From Carposina sasakii (taxonomy: Eukaryota; Arthropoda; Insecta; Lepidoptera; Carposinidae): a stretch of 64,000 nt of DNA. The position numbers and the translations under genes were made by a program. The notes under the pieces are model-generated. The model was not told the origin of the DNA. It searched no databases and saw nothing but the letters and a program-made list of their open reading frames with translations. The DNA lies in assembly GCA_014607495.2 (NCBI GenBank), contig CP053161.1:10921115-10985114 (forward strand). The letters run 5' to 3'. Below, in pieces: positions 58,101 to 64,000 of the stretch (positions within the stretch are counted from its first letter, which is position 1; every line of letters starts with the position of its first letter).

Positions 58101-60416
58101 CACTTGAGTAATAAGGTATATTTTAGCACGCATCGGTCGCGAGTATGACAGAATAAAAACAAATATCTGTCTCGTCCTGAAATGTGTCTAATTACGTCAC
58201 CGTAAAGTAATTATTGCTTTCTTCTGAGCGTCTACAACGGTTCCGTTTCGGCTTCGTTCCAACTCGAGACTGTTCAAGAATTGACCCCCTGAACGTTTGA
58301 CAGGTCGTAGTGTTTAAAACTTGCTAAAATGACTCGTGCTTGTCCGACTATACTACAGGTGGGCTTGAAATGTGTACTCACTTATTCTGTTGAGCGACAA
58401 TATCGTCCTCAGTCTTACAATTAGCCAGGTTGAGCCAGAACACGCAGTTGCCGAAGTCACTTGTAATCAGGTCAGGGTTACCACGGAGTACGCTGACGGC
58501 GATCGTGGTCTTTCCCGACCCCGACATGCCGTGGAGGACGAGGAAATGGTGGCGTTTCAGCTGACGGAGTGCGGCTTCCACTTGTTGCTCCTGAAGTAAA
58601 CGTTTGTTGGTTGCACGATGGAATGTTTCGGGTTTTTTTCTATCTGTTTTATACTTTTTGACTTGTCATTAAAATAGGTAGGTACACGGTCTAATTGGGC
58701 AACCTATTCTTTTTTGATCCATATAGTCACGCCCATTATCCTCCAGAGGGATGGGCAGAAGTGTGTACTTTTCACCAGTTAGCCTATTTAAGTCCCACGT
58801 GGTAGGGGGTGAACAATCTAGCCACCGGTAACAAATCCAATAGGAAATGTTTCCGAGTCATTCCAAATAAGTATTATAAGCTATCAACGTCAGAGCCTCG
58901 TCCGTTAAATAGCAGGATGCACCACGGGCAGGCGAGGTTGACTTTAGGTCCTAAGATATTAGACGAACCCACTTACAACCCATCTTTTATATAAAATAAC
59001 AACCCATACATGACTTCTAAAGAGACGGACAAATACGATACGAGAGACGTTGCTTCTGCCTGGCATTTAACTCACCACAGCGTCCCGCCTAACAAAGACA
59101 TCAGGCAACCGCGGCACTTCGCCCCTACTAAGGCTATCTTCAAAGCTCTCGTTCAGCATCGTCGTGTTGTTGTCGACGACCAGTTTCTGCCACAACCAGT
59201 TGTAGTCTTTCGAGAGGCTGTCGACAAACGCCTCGTAGGCATTGTTGTCGCCGTTTTGTAGCGTTTGGATCAGGTAGTTGGCCCGGTCTAGACGCGATTG
59301 CTGGAAATGATAATAGCACGTTGGTACCTGCCTATAACGGCGTATGATAGCTTTATAGTACAGGAGTTATTTTGCCAATTTCGTCTAAATGATTGTCCGT
59401 TTGTGCCTATGTATCTTACTAATATTATAAACGCGAAAGTTTGTGAGTATGGATGGATGAATGGATAGATGTTTGTTACTCGTTCACGTAAAAACGGCAG
59501 GAGCGATTTAAATAAAATTTGGTATGAAGTTAGCTGACACCCTGGATAAACACATAGGCTACTTTTTATCCCGGTAAAATATTTTTATCCCGGATAATTT
59601 CGATAACTTGTTTTTTTTGCAGTCCACGCGGATGAAGTCGCGGGCGTCCACTAGTTGTAGAATATGTTTGGAAGCTCACCAAACGACCTTAGCGCAATAA
59701 CGGCAATGAGCACTTTAAAAAATAGATTGTCTAGCTAAAGTACACTAAAGTGTGGTATATAGAAGATTTATAGTCAGTATGATATTAGTAAACTTATTTA
59801 TTAAAACTCCGTTGGTAAACTGTCGTTAATCCGACAAATAATTTAGAGAAAGTTTACTAAATTATCATTTATTCTGTAAATTTATAACACACGCAGGTAC
59901 CAGAGTTCATACATTCGCTTTGTCCATTGTCAGTGAGTCATAAAGATCACGCAGTGGCAATTTGATGATCAAACGAGCATCACACTTGCCGAATGTTCCA
60001 CTTCAAAAGCATGTAAACTGTTCGTAGATAGGAAATTTTTTAAACATACATATATATCCTTACGCCTATGTCCGATAGGAGTAGGCCGAGACTATAGTCC
60101 TAGTCATACGTAGCTCGCCGCGAAAATCTCTGATTGAGTTTCGTGAACGAAAACTGCAATTGTGAGCCTAGAACTATGCGCGGGCTGACTTAAATATGCG
60201 TATGTTGCGGTAATTCAGACGCATTTTTACGCAAAATATCGTTCGGAAGTACACCCATACGTGATAATATTAACACACCAATTTGAACATATGCTGGAAA
60301 TCATCAATAGATATGGCGTTCTTGGTGAACAGGTCGTCCAGAATGTACGTCACGTCCAGATCCTTGATTATGTCTGCCTGGTAGCGTTGCAGCAGCAGCC
60401 TCTTCTTCGGATCCAT
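40948..60416 (-). CDS. Dark: Apaf-1/Dark apoptosome adaptor
   Basis: This is a cytosolic apoptosome scaffold that binds and activates initiator caspase. There are twenty exons on the minus strand: 60416-60279, 59300-59076, 58590-58382, 54918-54618, 53956-53724, 53282-52727, 52197-52004, 51364-51247, 50648-50462, 49584-49240, 48697-48433, 47839-47681, 46836-46560, 46268-45929, 45409-45287, 44552-44320, 43774-43637, 42957-42719, 41781-41623, 41107-40948. All phases agree, giving 1532 residues. The order is CARD (exons 1-2), PRLPDVFVRR linker, NB-ARC ATPase (exons 3-5), winged helix and helical domain (exon 6), then WD40 blades (exons 7-20). The order is that of Apaf-1 and Drosophila Dark. The donor of exon 16 is the least certain join: GTACTC at the FQ codons or GTGTAA at 44319. 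The large size is mainly due to introns filled with SINEs and MITEs. Confidence 0.93.
42247..42433. mobile_element. GC-rich foldback element with leader
   Basis: The arms tgagggatcgcccaccacgg, gccctataccctccgc and the inverse gcggaggttatagggcccgg, tggtgggcgatccctcaata. The preceding leader gtatcaggcgtcactattcg is also present in the deleted copy at 4433-4503. A half copy is at 49866-49974. It lies in Dark intron 18. Confidence 0.8.
42540..42668 (-). mobile_element. Retroposon end (ctggacgtagg family)
   Basis: The minus strand matches 5790-5935: the plus strand shows gcctgcccagcatggtgact, tgggcaaaaacccc and cagcagtagactgcaacagg. Confidence 0.7.
43040..43325 (-). mobile_element. SINE family A, copy 3
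   Basis: This is an inverted copy: tcacgcctttatcccttacg, ggtaggcagagcaccaaggg and atgcccgggaagagaagcag, followed by a T run and cactcccagagcagcatag. It carries a small internal duplication around aaaacagg (43190-43215). It lies in Dark intron 17. Confidence 0.8.
43817..43991. mobile_element. hAT-type MITE with perfect 8-bp target duplication
   Basis: It starts CAGTGGTTCCCAAAGTGG and ends GTTTGGGAACCCCTG. On both sides is the identical 8-mer atctaaat (43809-43816 and 43992-43999). Eight-base duplications plus CAGNGGTTCCC termini define an hAT-superfamily MITE. It is 175 bp, non-coding, and lies in Dark intron 16. Confidence 0.92.
44632..44758 (+). mobile_element. Retroposon end (ctggacgtagg family)
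   Basis: It reads cttatggcggtccactgctg, gacgtatgccgaacccaggg and agtcatcacgctgggcaggc. It is diverged from 5790-5935. Confidence 0.65.
45470..45615 (-). mobile_element. tRNA-headed SINE family B, copy 3
   Basis: The plus strand contains gcaacggtatataaatacat, aacatcgatattc and ccagaatttgaacccaggag, the complement of a mutated B box. It is related to 48895-49108. Confidence 0.6.
45672..45834. mobile_element. MITE family G, copy 3
   Basis: The ends aaggttgccttgtcacc and gaaaggcagcctaac are inverted, and the interior holds cccaccaatcatattcattg and gattggtggatatcaaac. Confidence 0.7.
47013..47399. mobile_element. Mariner-like terminal-repeat element
   Basis: The ends tacagagtgtttttttgtgg and accaaaaatcaccctgta are inverted, with a TA at each edge. 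It is 387 bp and non-coding. It lies in Dark intron 12. Confidence 0.6.
48013..48110 (-). mobile_element. tRNA-headed SINE, short
   Basis: The minus strand reads cagtggttagagcactgaca (A box like), gtcgtgggttcgattcccac (B box) and a tail ccatttctttattaataatt. The same end is at 56725-56812. The acceptor stem is missing. Confidence 0.65.
48895..49108 (-). mobile_element. tRNA-headed SINE family B, copy 2
   Basis: The minus strand reads gacggccgattggtctagta (A box like), cataggtcctgggttcgaat (B box) and catggatgtttctatactta, ending in an AT-rich simple tail (aataaataaataaat on the plus strand near 48862). It is the best copy of the family here. Confidence 0.75.
49866..49974 (-). mobile_element. 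Half copy of GC-rich foldback
   Basis: It reads tattgagggatcgcccgcca, ccgggccctataccctccgc and tgaccctcggatctgc, the reverse complement of the right half of 42247-42433. The other half is missing. Confidence 0.75.
50205..50380. repeat. CpG-rich foldback with (AC)n loop
   Basis: The left arm aaaagcaaaagcaaagctga, cgatcgcgataat is mirrored by attatcgcgatcacgcggct, tcggctttgctattgctttt. The loop contains gtgcgtgcgcgcaacgagcg and an (AC) run. A diverged relative of the right side is at 44860-44945. It lies in Dark intron 9. Confidence 0.7.
51896..51980. mobile_element. Small mariner-like MITE
   Basis: The ends gtgtaacaaaaggggtat and ccctttttgttacact form an inverted repeat, with an inner pair gcgaaatgc/gcatttcgc. 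It is related to 38836-39040. Confidence 0.65.
52428..52572 (-). mobile_element. Retroposon end (ctggacgtagg family)
   Basis: The minus strand matches 5790-5935: the plus strand shows caacccgcctgcccagcgtg, ccctgggggaggcctacgtc and cagcagtggactgcaatagg, then (ATG)n. Confidence 0.75.
52727..53282 (-). CDS. Dark: Dark exon 6: winged helix and helical domain
   Basis: This is the largest coding exon (556 nt). It reads INSLPSNIASLFKMLAILP, LSKLWSKDTAEVEIIMKQL and YIYELHDLLMNYL. The conserved LHDLL (residues about 452-456) is the MHD-position motif of NB-ARC proteins, here with His followed by Asp. The C-terminal helices end in LQKYDHYIVED at a GTGAGT donor. Confidence 0.9.
53724..58590 (-). CDS. 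Dark: Dark exons 3-5: NB-ARC nucleotide-binding domain
   Basis: The Walker A motif GMSGSGKTT is at residues 142-150, Walker B LLVLDE at about 251-256, the sensor CKILVTTRD at about 270-278, and the GxP-like motif ACKGSPFLIVLLA is in exon 5. The key Lys148 and Thr149 and the acidic D255/E256 are present, so nucleotide binding is plausible. Intron 3, between the Walker A and Walker B exons, is 3.5 kb and carries several SINEs. Confidence 0.92.
54484..54601. mobile_element. Foldback MITE family F
   Basis: It contains taataaactttacgctgtct, ttctctaaacttaatcaaga and cttcaaatagacctatctaa. It is diverged. It ends 16 bp before the Dark exon 4 boundary at 54618. Confidence 0.55.
54953..55320 (+). mobile_element. 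SINE family C, copy 2
   Basis: It starts gagattcggcgggaaaatct and ends ttccccttgcttttccttcg, ggataaattaaac and an A run. It is colinear with 12714-13118. It lies in Dark intron 3. Confidence 0.8.
56725..56812 (-). mobile_element. tRNA-headed SINE, short
   Basis: It contains aaattattaataaagaaatg and gtgggaatcgaacccacgac on the plus strand, the same as 48013-48110 but cut before the A box. It lies in Dark intron 3. Confidence 0.6.
57265..57610 (-). mobile_element. tRNA-headed SINE with LINE-like 3' tail
   Basis: The minus strand starts with tRNA-like text (gataacccagtggttaagac, then taagttcgatcccagtcacg). It has a body of about 250 bp and ends in a tail that matches the 3' end of the LINE at 22940-23645 (plus-strand words atgatgatctccgaccg, atttcggcc, gacgacca) with a (GAT)n terminus. 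It lies in Dark intron 3. Confidence 0.7.
57700..57810 (+). mobile_element. SINE family D copy
   Basis: It contains caatgacaagttgctagctc, atcgcctgagggaacgccct and gaaggagatgcagataacgt. Its relatives are at 2970-3050, 51110-51210 and 63735-63830. Confidence 0.6.
59076..60416 (-). CDS. Dark: Dark exons 1-2: CARD
   Basis: Exon 1 (60416-60279) opens MDPKKRLLLQRYQADIIKDL, followed by YILDDLFTKNAIS. Exon 2 (59300-59076) gives RANYLIQTLQNGDNNAYEAF and DYNWLWQKLV, then RGEVPRLPDVFVRRDAV. The helices and spacing match the Apaf-1 caspase recruitment domain. The PxRPxVFVxR-type linker leads directly to the P-loop exon, as in vertebrate Apaf-1. The start codon is 17 bases downstream of a candidate upstream ATG at 60433. 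Confidence 0.93.
59415..59655 (-). mobile_element. Retroposon end (cgcccgcgac family)
   Basis: On the plus strand it runs from actaatattataaacgcgaa to gtcgcgggcgtccactagtt. The middle words aggctactttttatcccgg are the complement of the motif at 5960-6180. It lies in Dark intron 1. Confidence 0.7.
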
Positions 60417-61495
60417 TTCTGCTTCTCATACATCTGAGAACAAATCACCAATCTATTAGGTACATAAAGTAACTGATTCATCAAAGCCTAGGGATATTGA
60501 TATTAGGACTGGCTTTCCTTTTGTCAGGTATACGAGTAGGTGAAGAAGGGATTTTTCATACTTCCCATGGGAATGCGAAATAGGGGGAATACTGAAGTAT
60601 ACGCGGGTGAAGTCGTGGGCGGACGCTAGTTGATCAATACCGTGGTCGTGTCGTCAAGTGGAAAAACGCTCATTACAACTCATCCGTTACTGAGTGGTAA
60701 ATGAGTGACTGACAGCCAACACATAGCCGATACTCCGCTGCGAAACTCTATAGCGAAACCGCTAGATGTGCTATAGAGGTTGTAGTCGACGATAGAAGAC
60801 ATTGTCATGAAACAGCCGGCAGACTATTTTCGCCACTCAATGTAGCCATTTTGATGATTTGATTCAATGTGGGAGGAGAACAAGACATTGTTTTCATGAT
60901 GTCATAAGACTAATTGCAAAGTTTATTTCGAGATACCTACGACTCTCTGTAAAACGAAGATTCATTCCAATAAACACGAATAAGGTTACCATATACACAG
61001 GCACCCCTCTATTTATATATGGTAACCCTAAACACTAATGCAAACATTGTCAAGTTTTGAAGGTCCATAACGCTATTGTGGTGAAAACATAGACAATATG
61101 CTTTTATTTATATGTACCTATGTCATTTAAAAAATCGCAAGGCGTTTCATCAATTTAACAGTTTGCGTATGGCCATCAAAGTTCATTAAACAAAATCTAA
61201 AACGTATCGTGAACTCATATCAGCAACAAGGTAAAGATCAGCAAGGAGGAACTTTTTGACAATCAGTACGTAACGCAATCGTCACGGAAGCAAAATCTAC
61301 ACATACATTTTCACACGGCTGTGTTCCAAAATGGGGTAGTCAGCGCTGCAGGATCAAGAAGGAGATCGCTGTGACATACAGCCAATGATCTTACTTAAGT
61401 TAATGATCAGTGACAAGTTGCTTTCTTAAGTAAATCTATGAGATTTGATAATGTGACGATTACATTACGAAGCGTTAAAAATTGGTATTTACCCT

Positions 61496-61620
61496 CCAAA
61501 GGTACTATGGGGTAAGCACGAACCTTTTTGCGCGACTCGCTAGCAAAATCTATGTGATTTGACAGTTGGACGATAGCGTTACGAACTATCAAGAGGTTCG
61601 TGCTTACCCCTCTGTAGTCC
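61496..61620. mobile_element. MITE family I with clear terminal repeats
   Basis: The ends actatggggtaagcacgaac and gttcgtgcttacccctctgt are inverted repeats. The interior has caaaatctatgtgatttgac and atagcgttacgaac. A partial tandem relative is directly upstream (61424-61490). A diverged copy is at 2378-2505. Confidence 0.75.
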
Positions 61621-62909
61621 TATTTGCTATCTGTTAGAGTTTATAGAGATGATAACTCATTAAGACTACAAATAGAATGTCATAGTACCTTGCCTGATCA
61701 AAATTTGGAATCTTCCTTTCATGCCGCTTCCTTTTCCTCAGATTAAGTAATCATCACATATGTACTGTTGAAAAATATAGTCGCTGTAAGGACATTGACA
61801 GTGGCAAACAGGGCCAAGCGGAAAAAGTAGTTTGCGAAATCTTAAAAACTATTCAACCAATATTAATTAATTAGGATTGATTGGATGCTTCTTTAGTTTA
61901 AAGCTGTTGTTTCTTCAGTAGATCTGAATCAGAATCCAAACAATATTGTTAAACAAAAATAATTTATATTGACTACTACATACCTTAAATGAATATAGTA
62001 AACTATAGAGCCTCTAATACACCGAACAAACAAATTTAAACAAAATCTTTACAATCTCGTAACTAAATAATTATACACTATGTTTTTAGTACTTGTGTTG
62101 TTACTTATATTCTGCGTCGTAAAATAGGTACGTTTAAGCGATTCGAAATAACTAGCCGAACTGAATCATTTCTAACTTACGGCCTTGTGTAGTTTGTGCT
62201 ACCACCTACATAACAAGTCATGTAAACAGAGCCGAAATAAGAGATCTAAGTAGTATGTCGTTGACCGTATCGATTGCCAAGGTTACGTGATCATCTGCAT
62301 GCATATTTATACCTCATTTACCTAAAAATATAGCTAACTAGTAAACGCCCGCAACGTGGACTGCATAAAACGTGTTGAAAACAAAAGAATAAATTTTCCG
62401 GGAATAATCTCCTTATGTCCTTTCTCAGGCCCTAAATTACCTATGTTATATGTACCATATTTCATTCAAATTTATCATTTCATTGAAATTACTTTTGGTA
62501 TGTACACAAGAGGCATACAGAACAGACAGAGTTTCTTTTACATTAGTAAGGATTAGTAAAGCTAATAGCTACCTACCTGTTTCAAATTACTCACAAATAT
62601 TGTCATTGGACTCCATTACTAATCACAAAATTGTTGTATTTGTCTCTTCTTGCAAAGGATTTGGCAGTTTTGTGTTATGGCTCATTGGGAATAGCTAAGT
62701 GACAATTTTACAAGATTAAAAGCCTGTGCTATTAATGCAGGGCTACACTAGAATACATTAGCTGTATTTCTTTTGTGCATGTCAACAGTCAACTAAGGAA
62801 TCCTTAGCTCAAGCTGCTTGAGCATTCTTGCAGGTGATAAGCTATCAAATTGTCACAGATAATTACATCTTTCCCCAATATGCTAAACATGGCCGTATAC
62901 CTATCTATA

Positions 62910-63045
62910 CATCATCATCTTCCTGCCCTTACCCCATTATTTATGGGGTCGGCGCAATATGGTTTCTTTCGAAACTCACATTGCCAAAGTTTCGGCATTT
63001 GTTTTTAGAGCCGGCTGCCTGCCTGATGCCAACCATTCACGGGTA
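62910..63045 (-). mobile_element. SINE family E copy
   Basis: The plus strand shows cttcctgcccttaccccatt, ggggtcggcgcaatatggtt, tctttcgaaactcacattgc and gcctgcctgatgccaacc. A shorter relative is at 23660-23715. Confidence 0.65.
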
Positions 63046-63059
63046 TACCTATCTATACA

Positions 63060-63383
63060 TATAATAAAAATATAACGGATCGCTGTCTGTCTATGGAAGA
63101 TATATGAGAAAAAATATTATAGGAGACATTTATACATTTATCAACGCAATAGTACCCAAAAGAATGATTTTTGTAATTTTTGACTGTTTGTCCGTGCGTT
63201 TGTGCACGCTAATCTCAGAAATGGCTGAACTGATTTCGATGCAGTTTTCAGGAATATATTGTGAAAGGTCCCACTTAACATATAGGCTACTTTTTATCCC
63301 GGGAAAATGGTTTTATCCTGAACAATTTCGAAATTTTGTTTTTTCTGTAGTCCTCGCGGACGGAGTCGCGGGCGTCCACTAGT
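63060..63383 (-). mobile_element. Retroposon end (cgcccgcgac family), long copy
   Basis: It runs from taaaaatataacggatcgct through cagaaatggctgaactgatt and tacttttt, atcccggg to cggagtcgcgggcgtccact. It is the longest copy of this family in the window and is non-coding. Confidence 0.7.
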
Positions 63384-64000
63384 ATACATAATAAAGTCCT
63401 AATATTTAACAGTTTGTGTCCGACCACTTGATGATTCAAAGGATCTACTTTGATTCATCATTAAGTAGCAGGAAGTGGTTAAAAGTATTTATAGATAACA
63501 CACTGATATCATGGACTGTTAGTTATATCAGGTGGCATTTAATTAGTAGTTTTATCACACAATTCAGCTACTACATATTGCCAGCTTTAAAATATATTGA
63601 TAAACAAAGGTTGGTGTGTCGCAAAATGAGCACCGAGGAAAATGACATTGTCTTGAACATTTAAACTAATAACATTAATAGCAGCATTTAGTCATTTTCA
63701 ATTGCCTCTTTTGTGAAATCTTAAACTGAATGACAGTTACTAAATGATCACCTGAGAGAATACCCCAATATTCCTCAGTCAACAATACACACAGAAGGAG
63801 ATGTAGCTAATGTATTCTAATGAATCAACACAGGTTATGAATATAAATATTGATATTTGGACCATGGTTCTTTCCCATGTCTTGGATGTTTCTATTATTA
63901 TTATTCTGTTGCTAAGTACCAGTGTTACAATACCTTAGGAATTTTTTGGTGTGTGTCATAAGAGCAAACAACGGAACTCAGGGGTGTTCCCTCAGGCGAT

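Larger units (their letters stand above)
60417..64000. other. Region upstream of Dark coding start
   Basis: No further coding exon is supported. An acceptor-like tgttctcag at 60434-60443 on the minus strand suggests a non-coding first exon further upstream, which I could not place. The region contains a MITE I copy (61496-61620), retroposon ends (60598-60632, 62340-62520, 63060-63383), a SINE E copy (62910-63045) and SINE D copies (63735-63830, 63965-64000). The open frame at 63416-63664 has no recognisable domain and I leave it uncalled. Confidence 0.5.

Noticed and set aside
63416..63664. 82-codon frame near the window end
   Set aside because: It starts with a non-ATG codon and has no recognisable domain, splice context or neighbour in frame. 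It could be a fragment of something unknown, but I cannot support a gene.

Overview
The window is eukaryotic and reads as lepidopteran (moth or butterfly) nuclear DNA. The genes are split by GT-AG introns, the introns and spacers are AT-rich, and they are packed with short interspersed repeats of the kind common in moth genomes: retroposon ends carrying a 'cagtccactgctggacgtag' motif, ends carrying 'cgcccgcgactccgtccgcg', tRNA-headed SINEs, foldback MITEs and an hAT-type MITE. I identified the species group from these repeats and from the gene content, not from any marker gene.

Four host genes can be assembled exon by exon with matching splice phases. (1) Plus strand, 3209-15498: a divergent SLC6-family (neurotransmitter/nutrient symporter fold) membrane protein in 13 coding exons, with a long acidic N-terminus. 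(2) Minus strand, 30902-19615: fizzy/Cdc20, the APC/C activator, in 10 exons and 536 residues, with C-box, seven-bladed WD40 domain and IR tail. (3) Plus strand, 32861-35519: CWF19L2 (CwfJ family, spliceosome-associated) in 6 exons and 625 residues, every intron in phase 0. (4) Minus strand, 60416-40948: an Apaf-1/Dark-type apoptosome gene in 20 exons and 1532 residues, with CARD, NB-ARC ATPase, winged helix and a long WD40 region. Genes 1 and 2 converge, 2 and 3 diverge from a shared 2 kb spacer, and 3 and 4 converge.

Intron 4 of fizzy contains a complete PIF/Harbinger DNA transposon (24828-28245). It has a TTA target duplication, TIRs of about 36 bp with two mismatches, an intact two-exon DDE transposase (D175, D265, E303) and a MADF/BESS accessory protein gene whose first exon carries a one-base frameshift in a run of nine A.

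The most unusual structure is a recurring one. Three separate tandem arrays sit on exon-intron boundaries and contain copies of those boundaries. In the SLC6 gene, the 5' half of exon 9 and its acceptor are duplicated upstream as decayed pseudo-exons (10682 and 11077). In the same gene, the exon 12 end plus its GTACGT donor is repeated four times (donors at 14734, 14814, 14893 and 14971). In fizzy, a 17-bp minisatellite of about 24 units starts at the exon 9 donor itself and has spread through intron 9, together with a displaced 30-bp piece of exon 9. The rest of the window is repeat-rich intron and spacer in which I found no further gene.
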